Shown here one piece after another: positions 10,198 to 22,226 of a stretch of DNA of 64,000 nucleotides. Every line of letters starts with the position of its first letter. Position 1 is the stretch's first letter. The notes under the pieces were generated by a model. That model was not told the origin of the DNA, made no database searches, and worked only from the letters and a program-made list of their open reading frames with translations. Origin of the DNA: Larix kaempferi (lineage: Eukaryota > Streptophyta > Pinopsida > Pinales > Pinaceae); assembly GCA_027924585.1 (NCBI GenBank), contig BSBM01000001.1:55260501-55324500 (forward strand), in the 5' to 3' direction. Position numbers and translations under genes: made by a program.

Positions 10198-11120
10198 TCT
10201 CATGATTCTCCTTTAGGAGGCCATCTTGGTTTCTTTAAAACATATAGGAAGCTAAGAGAAAGGTTCTCTTGGAAAGGGTTGAAGGAAGATGTTTGAAAGT
10301 ATGTGGATGAATGCAAGATATGTCAGAAAAACAAAGTTGATAACACGCATCCTGCTAGTCTCTTACAACCATTGCCTATTTCATAACAAAAGTGGGAAAG
10401 CATCTCCATGGATTTCATCACAAGTTTTCCCAACGCTCTTGGTAAGGATTGTATTTATGTTGTGGTGGATAGACTCACCAAATTTTCTCATTTATTTTCT
10501 ATTGCCTCATATTTTACTGCTGCACAAGTAGTTGAGCTATTCTTTAGAGATGTTTTCAGATTGCATGGACTTCCCAAAAATATTGTGAGTGACAAGGATA
10601 TCCAATTTATGAGTGAGTGTTGGAAAGAACTCTTCAAATTGGTGGGAACACAATTGAATCCTAGTACAAGCTATCGTCCTCAAACTGATGTCCAAACAAA
10701 AAGGGTGAACCAATGGTTGGAGGGGTACTTGAGAAACTATGTTGGTGACCATGAAAAAGCATGCATTAAATGGCTACATTTGGGTGAGTTTTGCTACAAT
10801 ACTACTTTCCATATTTCCGTTGGAATGTCTCATTTCAAAGCACTTTATGATTATGAAGCACTCAACTTTGTTGATCACATTTTTGGTGATAGTAGAGATC
10901 CAAATGATAAATATTGGATTGAGGAAAGTCAAGATATTTTGAAGCTCTTAAAAGACAATTTGCAAGTTTCCCAAAATCAACAAAAACAGTATATGGATCA
11001 ACATGGGAAGGAATGAACCTTTCAAGTGAATGATTTGGTTTATTGAGGTTGCAACCACATAAGCAAATCACCTTAAAAGGAAAAGGATCATAAAATATTA
11101 AACCAAGGTTTTATGGTCCA
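10198..11120 (+). pseudogene. pol: RE2 integrase with catalytic Glu replaced by Lys
   Basis: The zinc domain shows HDSPLGGHLG and CKICQ (about 10201-10325). The core follows: SMDFITSFP (Asp at 10411), NIVSDKD (Asp at 10591) and then QTDVQTKRVNQWL. The family has QTERVN there, so the DDE glutamate reads Lys (codon 10699-10701, AAA). Spacing between the second Asp and this residue is the expected 35. The frame is open from 10408 to a TGA at 11014-11016, where the family has Arg, so a CGA-to-TGA change is likely. The enzyme would be inactive. Confidence 0.85.
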
Positions 11121-11284
11121 TATAAGGTAATTCGAAATGTTGGTAAGGTAGCTTATGAGATAGCAAAATCCACAATGTCTTTCTTGTTTCATTCCTTCAG
11201 AAGGCTATTGGTTAGAAAATTTATATTTCAGAAACACTTCCTCCATTATATGATGAAGGACAACTCATACTCATTCCATAATTT

Positions 11285-11470
11285 TTTTTGGAAACAAGAG
11301 AAAGGAAATTGAGGAGCAAAACCATAAGAGAATATTTGGTACAATGGAAATATTTGACAACTGAGGATGCCACATGGGAAGATGAACAAAATTTTCAGCA
11401 TCCCAATTTGGAATTGATTGAGGACAAGAAATCTTGGGTGGGGAGGACTATAATGTCACCATCCAAATAA
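11285..11470 (+). pseudogene. RE2 chromodomain
   Basis: The frame starting near 11288 reads RSKTIREYLVQWKYLTTEDA and then TWEDEQNFQHPNLELIEDK. Aromatic residues (Y, W, W) stand where chromodomains form the methyl-lysine cage. In chromoviruses this C-terminal extension of integrase steers insertion toward heterochromatin. A gap with frameshifts (11017-11284) separates it from the integrase core. Confidence 0.8.
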
Positions 11471-13583
11471 ATCTCATGAAGGGAAATTTCCACCAATCTA
11501 CTAGTTCCCTAGGTTGGGGTGGAAACATTTAGAGTTGGAATAAGGGAGCCATAAGACCCAAAATGGACATTAGAGTGACAAATATACATTAAAGGGTATA
11601 AATAAATAATAATAAGAAGAAAATAAGGTGGCATTTGGTCATGAGGGCGAATAGGTGGTGTGGGACCCACACAAGGCAAGATTATCCATGCCACATGGCA
11701 TCTTATTCTCACCCATTTGAATCCAACGTGGAGTCTAACGTTCTTGGGTGAGTGGGAGAGGCATTATTCATGGCATGAATCTAGGAGGGTCGAGTTAGAG
11801 TGAAAGAGTAACTCCCATGGAAGAGGAAGAGGCATCATAGAAGAATTGTGACACTTGGAGATAGATTCCCTAACTTCTATGACAAGAATGATGAAGATTC
11901 TATGACACTTATGACAAAGCTCAGACCTGATTGCTGACATATGACATATATGACATGTCAAGGATAAAAATATCCTCCAAGATGGTACACAAGGGGATTT
12001 ATGGAATCCAAGGTCACCCCCCATTCGAATTGATGGAAGAGGAAGGCTAGAAAGTGTTGGACAAGTGACATTCATGGGAATCTCTCCCTAAATTGAGTTG
12101 GGAGAAGGATCTTGGAGGAAATTCAAGTTATGGAGGCCTTTGGAGGTTAATAAAATATGATAAGAAAGAATGATATCAAATTTTGATCATTTCTCATTTG
12201 GAACATTTGGAACATTTGGATAGATTAGCTTGTCCTTGCATGATGGATGTTCATCCTCCCTGCCTTAGAACCAATTTCGAGGGTGCAAGATTCCCATACA
12301 AGTTAGTTCATGGAGATGTCATTCAGACATATCAACAAAGATTCATGGAGATGTTTTGATGCAGGTTCAACCCCCATCTGATTTCGAGTTCATCTTCTCT
12401 CATTACTCTCTATTCTCATTCTACTATATTTATCTCAATGTCATGTAAAAGTGCAAGGGCGCACTCCTTGTTGCATATAGTTAATGGATGATTTATATTT
12501 TGACCTTATGAACATGTTATTTTCTGCATAAATCTGTAATAGACATATCATGAGATCCACAACTCTAAATACCATGTACTTCATGTGAGATTTCCAATCA
12601 AACCTGAGATTCGAGCCATTTTCCTCATAGCAATTTCATGGTGATTTTGGGATGATGTTGTACCTATTTTATATCAGAGATTTATGATATTTTTGTCCAT
12701 GTTATGAGATGAATATGAATTTAACTTGATTCCCCAAATAATGTTTGCAGACCCATAAATTGTTACTATAGTTTGTGACCAAATTCCAGGCTCCTTGTTT
12801 ACCATTTTCACCCCAAATTTTATACTCTAGAAGCTGTTGTCCTTTGGGAGACCTATTAGACCATAAAAACTGATATAATTATGCACATATGTTGTCATTT
12901 ATGTCTATAATAGAGACAAGTATCATATTAAGAATTAGTTAATGAAATACAGTGTTTGGAAGGGAAAATAGTGGCATACCTAAGAGGGATTTCCATTAAT
13001 CCAATTGACTAGTCTTGTCGTGAAACTTCTCTCCTTGCAAATTGCAGACCATGTATGGGTATATCATGTGTCTGGGTGTCTAATAAATGTATTTATGTGT
13101 CATATGTCATATCAATACCTTCCTTCCCAAATTTGAAATCATTTGGAGGTGTTTGGAACTGTTTGTACACTACATTCCTATAGTCGAAATAAGGTGAATT
13201 TGAGCACTTTTCTTTGAAGGGATACTACAAACAAGTAAGGAGTGAGTGAAATCCCGATGTTGTGTTTGGGTGAAGAAGGAATGAATCCATATAGTTAATC
13301 AAGTGATTGGGTAGATGGATGGGTATTGTGTTGAAGCATTGACTAGGAACTTACCATGGTAGGACACATGTGTAGGGACAAAAATGTTTGAGTAATGCAC
13401 GAGTGCATTGAGTGAATGCACATTAAAATAGTTTGTAAATGTTGTGGTTATGCTTGAATATGTGTGGGTACATATGTTAACATGCATTGTGTGAATGAAT
13501 GGTTGTGATATGTATTTCATTGCACTTCACTACTGGATGAAATGATAGAATCATTGGAAACTCTGAGATCATTTCATGGGTTC
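11454..13583 (+). repeat. RE2 3' LTR region, right end unresolved
   Basis: A purine-rich stretch ending GGGTGGGGAGGACTATAA precedes TGTCACC at 11454, a normal PPT-LTR junction. The next 2.1 kb is AT-rich with no ORF I can support. No matching 5' LTR or terminal CA is identifiable. A perfect 10-bp inverted repeat (ATGAAATGAT 13537-13546, ATCATTTCAT 13568-13577) lies just before the RE3 insertion site. Confidence 0.5.
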
Positions 13584-13588
13584 CTATG
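13584..13588. repeat. RE3 target site duplication, left
   Basis: CTATG directly precedes TGTTAGCAC and matches CTATG at 30687-30691. This 5-bp duplication fixes both element ends. Confidence 0.93.
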
Positions 13589-14338
13589 TGTTAGCACCCA
13601 AATCGTGCCTCTAGGTTGCAGAGAGGCTAAACTGGGATAAGCAAAAAACCATTTTAGACTTAGGCTAATGAACCAACATTGTCAGAGACGGATCTCTCTT
13701 AAACTCAAGGGAACTAAAAATAGTCACAGATTCAACAATGACAAGCACACAGACTTCTTATTACTCAAGATAATCATTCAAAGCAAACTCAAAAGGTCAG
13801 ATTTATGTTGGGACAAACCATTTAAATTGTTATTTGGTTGAAAGTAGCATGGATTTCCATTGGGCATTGGAGTCAAAAACATACAGCTGATAAAATTATG
13901 ACAATGCTTTATAGATACATCTATTCAGAGACAAGGAAGTAACCAATCTACAGTCAAAGTGCTTTTAATAAGGCGATTTAGAAGAAGGACAAACAAACCA
14001 TCGATATGGAGCATAAAGATATGAATTCCATGTCTGTTTTAGCAGAGAATGATCGTGAAATACTTGGAACGATAATAACAAGGAATAATCACTATGAATC
14101 TTATTCAAATGCTACACTGGTCCAATTACGAATAGCATGACAGAATGGATTAACGATGAAAGAAAACACATTCACATAGGAAAGAAGTAAACATACTGTA
14201 AATATGATAACACATGAATCTCTAAAACACGGCCTGCAAGGCTTTGCCAACTTTATTAACAGAACTTCAAAATGTTCAGTACAAAGAAACACACAAGTTC
14301 CCAAAAGTTTTCAACCCTTCTTCATTCGTTTACATTGA

Positions 14339-14345
14339 ATTTATA
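14339..14345 (-). promoter_or_regulatory. TATA box of RE3 3' LTR
   Basis: The sense strand reads CCTATAAATTC, the counterpart of 26137-26143. It lies downstream of the LTR ORF, so the ORF is in U3. Confidence 0.65.
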
Positions 14346-14581
14346 GGACTCCCTGAGCTCTCAAGCTCGAGCTAGTCTAAACAAAAAACAGTTACAGCCT
14401 CTGATGACACCTATCCTGGGCATATTCACCACTACCACACTAAGACAGAGTCGGCAAAAATCAGCTTAACTGCCTTTTACATTCACTAGTCATTTTTACT
14501 AGACGATAGTCGACTCAAACAAAAAGACAAAAATGATCTGGTAGATGCTCCAGTTGGCCACTTCCACTCTCTCGGAATCCT

Positions 14582-17500
14582 TCACGTGCCCAGCTTTAAC
14601 TTTCCCTTACCATATTTCTCAATCAATTTCCATTTCTCTGGTGTCGGCAAGTCCGAGGGTGCGAGCTCCTTGAGGAGAATTTTGATTCCAGTGTGTTCTT
14701 TATAGGAATAACCTTCGAGGAGCGTGTGGGCCTCTTTGAACGTTGTGAGGAGCTCAAAATCTTGGGTTAGCTTCTCTACCACTACTTTTCCTTCTAAGGT
14801 CGGTCCAAATCTACAAAACACTCCTGCTCTGACTGACACTCCTCAAAACTTTCATGGTACTCTTCTTTTGTCATAATTGTCCCATCTTCCTCCTAGAATA
14901 GAGGCAAACCTTTCTTAAACAGCGGATCGAAAACTTCTTTGAACATCTTAACTTTGTGGGCCAGGATATCTATTCCTGTCTGCATGGAGCTCATCTGCTG
15001 ATGTTTTAGCATCACTTTCCTGGCCCACATGATGATGGCAATTCTATCTTTTATATCTATTTCTTTCATATGGATTTCAGACAGGCCACTCAGAAATTCT
15101 ACTGCACTCTGGGCGGAGCCCAGGGGCTTTTTGTTGAATTTCTCGTTTGCCACTGCGATTGCTGGGTTTTCTAATTTGACCACGACCTCTTTATCTGCTA
15201 TAAAGTATAGGTGTGGCCTTAGTTGATATACCTGCACAATGATGTTTCCCCAGATGATCTCTCTTGTCTCCTGTGATGCCTCTTTTCCTAAGACCTCTAG
15301 TTTCAACTGATCATATTCCTCTTGCATGGCCTGATATTTGGTTTCCCAGGCTTTCTTGTCTTTCTCTGTATCTTCTTTCTCCTTCTCAGCAGTATCCCTC
15401 ATAGCCTTAAGTTTGGAATTTTTTTTCTTCAATATTATCACTTATGTGTTGTCCAAACTGGTCCTGGCTATTTTCCCCACTATAGAGAAATCTCCTGCTT
15501 CTATGGATGGCGTGACCATAGTCTCTATCTACTGCTCTTTATCCTTGAGCTCCTTCTCAAGCTTTTCGACCTTAAACTTCAACACATCCTTGTTTTCCAT
15601 TCCCGCTTTTAGGTCTTCCTTCCCCTTCTTCCCCTTTTCATCAAATTGTATCAATTTGGCCTTGCAGTCTGTAAGATCGGTCTACAGCTTTTCCTTCTCT
15701 TCCTTCAGCACTGCAATCTCCCCTGCATCTACCAATTGGGCAACTGGCATTTTTAATTTCTTTTTTAGCTTCAGGATCTCCTAATCCTTCTCTTCTAATA
15801 GGTTCTGGATGCTTTTTCTTTTGTCTTCAATGGTTTCAGTGGCCAGTAGAGAGGCTTGGAATTTCTTGACATGTGCCTTCAACCTTTTGTTCTCTTCCTT
15901 CTCTATTCTCAATTGATTATGCACATTGGCTTTGTTGGTCTCTTCTTTTGACAAGTCAAGGGAATACTTGAGTAGCTTGTTGTAGATAACTTCCCCTATC
16001 TCTTGGTGCAGGTTGATCACGTCTGGCACTGGAATGTCTTCCAGGTTCACCTTTAGCTCTGTTGCCTTTCTCTTGCTATCTAAGGCGAGGCTCAGGGTAT
16101 TCTGCACTAGATTTCTGCTTGCCACTAGGGTTACTTCCTTAGAGGATATTTTCCTAACATCATCATACAATTTTGCTTCCTTTGACAATGTCTCAGGATC
16201 TTCTTCATATTCTTCCAGCAGTGCAGTCTTGCTCACGCTTGGTGCTGTAGGTCCAGCAAGTGTCTTGTTGAACACATGTTCCTTAATCTCAAAGGATGGA
16301 ACTAAGAATCTAACCTATTTCTTTTTTGGTTGCTTTGCCTTCACTATTATTACTTGGTGCTCTGAATCTTCTACCTTCTATCTCTTAAGTTCTCTTTCAC
16401 CCCCACTGTCCATATCCATAGGCTCACCACCCTCGTGCTGTAAGAGCTTATCTGGAATACTAGTGAGGGTCAGGGCTGCTGCTATTTCTAAGTCTCTTCC
16501 AGGTGAATCAAGGGCTGAGGTTGTGCTTCCAGGTATCAAAGAGAGGGAGATTCCTAGTGGGTCAATGTCCATCTAACCCTTGACCATGTACTCCAGCTAA
16601 TTGGCCCTTTATGCTAAGCCAGGGAACTCAAAATGCTTGTATCCTTTTCTATTTGTTCCCTTCCTCCTCTCTGAGACTATGTGGTGAGGGTCGTAATTTA
16701 TTGCAGCTCTAGAGGAGAAACCCAGATCACTCATCATCAACTCGATGTTAGGAAGGGCTACTTTATTTTTGATAACGAAAGGGCCCACTTCCCATGGGAA
16801 GTTGATATCAGCAGATTTCCTATCATTTAGTAAATATTCACATTCCACTTTCAGCTTCTGTTTTATGAACTCTAGGGAGAGTATCCTGGTAGTTAGGAAA
16901 GATGGCAATACGTATGGGGCATAAGAATAACCGTATACCCTGATTATAGTCCCATTCTTTAACATGAACCAATCCCCAACCCTCTTTTCCATAGAGGGCT
17001 GCAACAAATCTTTCATTTTAGGCAGGACTCTTGGCAATCTCTCCTGGAGAAACACAAAATAAACCTCTGCCATGAGATCATTCATGAAAACCTGGAAATT
17101 GGACTACATTTCTTCAGTGATCTGTAGCTCAGGTCCCTGTAGGATTTCTTCCTATGCTGCAAGAAACATCTTCAGTAGGTAAGATTGAAACCTAAAAGAC
17201 CTAGTTTTGGGGAATTCAATAAGCTGAGCATGGACGTTATCTGCTAGGGATTCGTCAAATTTAGGCAGGAGCACTGAGCGAGTGAGTTGGGGTCTGAGGG
17301 TTCAATGGGGAAAGTGCTCAAGATGAACATGAGGCTGATTAGGGGTTCAGTTATGTATCTGTCGATATCCAGCCCTAAGAACTGGGCCAGTATGGAGATA
17401 ATATACTTAGATTCACCTTTGAACAGCTCAATTTCACTAGGCTAGGGGGTCTCTGGCGGGAAAATACTGGGTAGCAGGGTTTCCTGGTAAAAAATACTCT

Positions 17501-17987
17501 TAAGGTCCTTAGGGGCTTGACGGAAGTACTGGATGAGGGATTCCATTTTGTAGTCTTAGGATTTTTGACGGAATTCTGGGGGGACGGCCAAGGCTTTTCT
17601 AACAGCAGGGGCGTTTACATAGCATAGTATTTTGTAGCATGATGCATCCATGATAGCTCTTTGCTCAGGGGAGTAACGGCCGACGCACTTATCCACGAAC
17701 TCAGGGAAGCTAGGGGTTTGAATAATATCGAATAAATGGAAAAAGGACTGGTAAATTTGGTGGGTATTTGTCTAGCCGGCTCTTAGAGCTTCTAGTTTTT
17801 CTTTAATGGCGTCCGGAGGGCAACAAATCAACATGGTGTCAAAAATGTCATAATCTTTATCTTCTACCAGGTCAGTTAACTGGGGAGACTTGAAACCTGC
17901 AGGTTCTACAGCTTCTGCCATTAAATAGCTTCCAATGAAAAAATGGCTTACTTGGTCGCCCGACAGCTGGGAGGGTTTTCTGGGCGT
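14582..17987 (-). pseudogene. RE3 LTR ORF, copy in 3' LTR
   Basis: This is the sister copy of 26379-29786. Fragments include 16609-17085, 16378-16572, 15781-16275, 14893-15441 and 14582-14839. The start codon of the other copy is ACG here (17985-17987). Small indels break the frame: one between 17085 and 17987 (for example a T lost near 17260) and one near 14795. At seven places this copy keeps CAG where the other has TAG. Two stops are common to both copies: TAG at 16573-16575 followed immediately by ATG, and TAG at 16315-16317. These should predate insertion, because LTRs are identical when an element lands (barring gene conversion). The long coiled coil around 14900-16200 is well preserved. 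Confidence 0.85.
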
Positions 17988-18859
17988 CTAGTTGGCTGGT
18001 CAGGTCTACACAGTCAGCTTCCTTCACCATCCAACGTGCGAAAGACAAATAAGGTGTGGATCCCTGCATTAGCTAGTTTTTATAATATAAACCAGCCAAT
18101 ATCCTCCTTACAAGTGTGCCGGCGATAAAGACATGTCAGCCGTAGATCTTCCCTCTCTTTCATTTTCCACCACCCCTATAGCCTCCATCTCCACTACGTG
18201 CTACTTTAGTAGCACCCTTTATCTGTGAAGCTTTCCTGACCATTGATTGCCCCCTAGCTTAGATCTGGGCTGTCCATAGGTGTGCCCCCTACCAACTTCA
18301 CAAATCTGAGCTGCATCGGTCTGGTGCACAAATTAAATTTGTGAACATAATCTGAGCCATGGATCTGCATCGGAATGAATCCACGCCGTTGAAAAGTGTG
18401 GCATGTTAACACAACTTCACAAATTCGTATCGCAACCTTTTACCCACAAGTTCAAATCGTGAACTAAATACCGACTGTTGATCTTTATCACCACCACTGA
18501 TCTAGCTCTCACATACCTGCTGACTAGCACCCCACCCGTGCTTAAACCCCCATCACCTTATTTTGCGATAGATGAGTACGGCCTTGGATTTTCATTGTAT
18601 CTGATCTAGGCCGTCCATCCTAGTCAACCAAAGATGTGGGTGCATTTCTTTAAACTTTGCCTTTTGACCACCATTAAACCATGAGTCTTTCCAAATGCTT
18701 CTTCTTTGGGCTAGATTTACTGCGCATGGTGGGGATTTTCACTATCTAGTGGGCTCGGGCTATGAGCTAGGCTCCCTTTGAAATTTTTCCTAGTCCAACG
18801 GCTGCATCTTTTCACTGAAAAACCTTCCCCGAATACTTAGCACAATCCCAGTGCTAACA

Positions 18860-19235
18860 AAAGGCTCCTATTGGGGATGTTATCCTCCCTATGAGGCAGC
18901 AAAGAACCCCCTGCATTACAGTTCCTTATCCTTTGGGGACTTATGCAGGAAAAACACAGCCTTCTTGCAAAATAGAACTCTACATCTCGATCTATTTAGT
19001 CTCTTCCTAACATATGAACCAGACAAAAATAGTGGTTGCCTTTCCCAGATCACAGGGCCTTCTTCTCGAGCTTCAGATCTTTTGGCTAACCACCTACCAT
19101 TTATTTTTGACAGAAAAAACGTTATGCATAGGTATATATACAACTATAATACAAAAGGTCACCTGTCACCGATTAGGACAGGTAGTGCTTCAAAAACCTC
19201 CCGTTCATCGGACCTCCTATCCATGGAGACCTGTC
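18860..19235 (-). other. RE3 pol-to-LTR tail, no clear polypurine tract
   Basis: About 375 bases between the end of integrase and the 3' LTR hold no ORF. The sense sequence just before TGTTAGCAC is CCCAATAGGAGCCTTT, a poor polypurine tract. Better purine runs (AGGGAGGATAA, GCAGGGGG) lie 20-60 bases upstream. Confidence 0.6.
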
Positions 19236-20509
19236 CTAATGCTCCAAGATAAATAAGTTCATACCTCTGTTTGCTACAATGATATATAGGCCAACCCACA
19301 TGTGATCAAATTTTCCATGCTTATCTTCCCTAGGGGCATCCCACTTCAAAACTAAATCATTCACCTGAAATTGCTCCTCCTTCACCTTTCTATCAGAGGT
19401 GTTCTTCATCTTCTCTTGGTGTACTTGCACTTTGTCATAAGCTCTATCTCTAAGCTCATTTAATTCAATAATCTGATTTATCCTTCTCTACACATTATTA
19501 GGCTCATATTCTTGTCCCTGCAGCAGTTGCATGACTGGCATTCCTAATGAGGTGGGGAAAACAACTTCTGCTCCATACACCAGCTGAAAAGGTGAAACCC
19601 CAGTGGCTCTCTTAGTACTGATCCTATCGGCCCACAGAGCATATTTCAATTTTGTGTGCCAAGCTCTCTTGTTTTCTTCCAACAAGTTCTTAATTATCCT
19701 CACCAAGCTTTTGTTAGAGGATTCTGCCAGCCCATTTCCCTGTGGATAGTAGGTAGTGGAATGATTCAGGTTGATGTGGTATTGATGACAAAAATTTATC
19801 ATTTTGGACTTAAAGGCAGCTGCGTTGTCTGTCACAATCCTCTTGGGGCACCCGAATCTGGCTAAAGTGTTCTCCTCTAGGAAATCCATTATAACATTTT
19901 ATGTTTCCCTCCTAGTGGGTATAGCCTCAATCCATTTAGTAAAATAATTTGTGGTTGTGAGGATCCACCTGTGCTGTCTTGAGGAGTTTGGGTTTATCTC
20001 CCCAATGAAGTCTAATCCCCATTGCTGAAAAGCTGCTTCCACTAAGATCGGGTTCAGGGGGAGTGAAACTAGCTTCCTTTTCCCTTCAAATATCTGGCAT
20101 TGATGGCAAGTAAGTGTTTCTTTGTACACATCAGCAAACAGAGAAGGCCAATAGAATCCTTCCCTCAAAATCTTGTTGGCAGTCACCTTCCACGAATGGT
20201 GTCCCCCACAGGCCCCCTTATGAAAATATTTCATGGTATGTTGGGCTTCATTCTCTAGTAAACAATTCAACAATATACCTCCAGGATCTTTCCAATACAA
20301 GTACTGGTTTATAACACAGAATTTTGCAGCTTTCAACTTTACAGACCTAGCCCTTGTCTTGCTCAAACCTGTAGGAGCTTGCAAATTTTGCAGCACGTAC
20401 ACAATATCAGCATACCAAGGAGACATAGAAAATTTAGGCATTACCTGCACACCTAGGTCTATCTGATTTGAGTGGCTGAATAAGAAATTTAGCTCCAAGG
20501 GTTCACAAT
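19236..20509 (-). pseudogene. pol: RE3 integrase
   Basis: The zinc-binding domain shows HKGACGGHH and CHQCQIF. The core has WGLDFIGEINPN, then RIVTDNAAAFKSK, then NGLAESSNKSL, so all three DDE residues are present. PFQLVYGAEVVFPTSLG and a C-terminal WDAPREDKHGKF region complete it. Breaks are TAA at 19899-19901 and TAG at 19488-19490 and 19236-19238, all in the polyprotein frame with no frameshift. It would insert the element cDNA into the genome. Confidence 0.92.
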
Positions 20510-21014
20510 TTTCCTCAGTCATAAGCTTTTCCAAACCTTTCCCTTTGATCAGTTTGGTAGGCTTTATCTCCGGGTCGTATTCTAATAGAACAACAATCCA
20601 TTTGGCTCTTCTCCCTTCAGGATCTGGCTGGGTGAGGATGCTCTTCATAGCATTATTTGAAACATGGGTAATAATATGCGAGTGCAAGATGTAAACAGTG
20701 AAATCCTTTAATGATTTTATCAAAGCGTACGCCTGCTTCTCCATTATGTCATACTTGAGCTCTCCATCTCTCAAAACTCTGTTGAAAAACACAATGGGTT
20801 GTTCAATGTTCTGGGCATTCTTCTGTAATAGAACTCCTGCCATCCTATGCTCAGATGCGTAGGAAAAGATCAGAAAATCTTTAGAAAAATCCAGGCTTGC
20901 AAGCACTGGGGCTTCGGTGATGGCTTTCTTGACGCCCTTGAATGAATCCCTGGCTTCTTCTGTCCACTTTATCTGATTTTCCTTTTTTAGCATATTAGTA
21001 ATGCTCCTCATTAT
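20510..21014 (-). pseudogene. pol: RE3 Ty3-type RNase H with catalytic residues lost
   Basis: The fold is recognisable: FLIFSYASEHRMAGVLLQ, PIVFFNRVLRDGELKY, IMEKQAYAL and THVSNNAMKSIL. The first catalytic Asp (family TDAS) is Tyr (SYAS) and the third (TDH) is replaced (VSN), while the Glu of MEKQ remains. Plant Tat elements are known to carry such degenerate Ty3 RNase H domains together with a second, active archaeal-type domain, paralleling the retroviral connection domain. The sequence here fits that, and a candidate active domain is present at 22227-22718. Confidence 0.85.
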
Positions 21015-22214
21015 TTAAGCAAAACTAGGGATGAACCTTCTCAGGAAACCTACTTGCCCAATGAAATACTGCACCTCTTTCTTACTTCTGGGCTCCCCAA
21101 CCTTCTGAATTGCGCTCACTCTTTCTGGGTCAATCTTGATACCATCTTTCAAAATAATATGGCCCAGGAGCTTAGCTTCTTCTAGCGCAAAATTTGACTT
21201 CTTTGGGTTAAGAGAAATACCATACTTCCTGCATTTCATGAAGACCCTCTCTAGATGCTTAAGGTGTTCCTTGTCAGACCTAGAATATACTGTTATGTCA
21301 TCCATGTACACCAAGACAAACTTATCCTTATCTTCAGCAAAGGCTATGTCCATTCCTCTCTGGAACGTGGTCCCTTCATTCATTATCCCAAAGGGCATCT
21401 TAACATACATAAAAGTGCCCTAGGGAGTGGTGAAGGTAGTGTTTTCTTGATCTTCTGGACATACCTTGACTTGATTATATACTGAGAACCCATCCATGGT
21501 CGAGATCCTTTCAACTCCTACCACTTTCTACAGGATATGCTCCATTTTTGGCATGCGATAGTTATCCTTTAATGACACTTTGTTAAGGTGTCTGAAGTCT
21601 ATACAAATCCTGATTTCTCCATTCTTTTTTCTGACAGGCACCAAATTGGCTATCCATTTTGAAAGCCTCAGGGTGACAATGATCTTGGCATTAAACAATT
21701 TCCTGATCTCTTTCTCTATCACAGGTAGCAGTTTCGTATTTATCCTCCTCAGCTTCTGCTTGAAAGGTTTCTCTCCCGGCTTGATGGGGATGGAGTGTTG
21801 AATAATGGAAGTGTCATATTCTTTTAGGTGCTCGTAACTCCAGGAAAAAACATCCATATACTTCTTCATCAATTTCACATATTCACTTTTCCCTTTAGCG
21901 GGGAGCTTCTTAGACAACTTTATAATCCAAGGCTCCTTTCCGGTGCCCAGGTTTTGGTCCTCCACAGCATCGTTGGCTGGTTCGACCTTAGGATTCTTGG
22001 CCACGTCGTTTTGGTCAAACGATTTCCCCAAAGGTATCAAGACCTTGGGTATGTAGTTACTCTTTAGTTGGATGACATCTTTCTTGCCTAGCATATTTTT
22101 CCACCCCTTTCCTTTGGCTCCTTCATCCTCAACTGACTCGCCATCTTGGAGACACTCCACATTCTCGTTCTTAGTATCAATCTGGGTATTAACAAACTCG
22201 TCAGATAGCTCCAT
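21015..22214 (-). pseudogene. pol: RE3 reverse transcriptase
   Basis: Motifs in order are KWIANLVPVRKKNGEIRICI, DFRHLNKVSLKDNYRMP, YVKMPFGIMNEGTTFQR, the catalytic YMDDITVYS (21297-21308 for YMDD) and SLNPKKSNFALEEAKLLGHI. Stops are TAG 21528-21530 (a CAG position in the HILQKV motif), TAG 21420-21422 (TP-x-GTFMY, normally Trp) and TAA 21015-21017. All lie in one frame with the domains on either side. It converts element RNA to cDNA. Confidence 0.92.
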
Positions 22215-22226
22215 AAATATTTTTAT

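Larger units (their letters stand above)
9676..13583 (+). mobile_element. RE2: chromovirus (Ty3 with chromodomain), 5' truncated
   Basis: RE2 keeps RNase H, integrase, chromodomain, polypurine tract and a 3' LTR-like region. Gag, protease and RT are absent, apparently cut at the RE1 junction near 9676. The coding part is in one frame from 9913 to 11016. RE3 interrupts its distal sequence at 13589, so part of the LTR may continue after 30692. Confidence 0.8.
13589..18859 (-). repeat. RE3 3' LTR (5,271 bp)
   Basis: It runs TGTTAGCACC to AGTGCTAACA on the plus strand and is colinear with 25390-30686 throughout. Many differences are C-to-T or G-to-A transitions. The embedded ORF is at 14582-17987 and the LTR TATA at 14339-14345. 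Confidence 0.95.

Noticed and set aside
13537-13577. Inverted repeat as a terminal repeat of a small DNA transposon
   Set aside because: The arms are only 10 bases with a 21-base loop and no target duplication. It may simply be part of the RE2 LTR.
15322-16576. Long plus-strand ORFs up to 187 codons (also 27120-27554 and 27802-28131) opposite the RE3 LTR ORF
   Set aside because: They are antisense to a coiled coil whose biased codons suppress stops on the other strand. Their Ser/Phe/Leu-rich translations have no domain.
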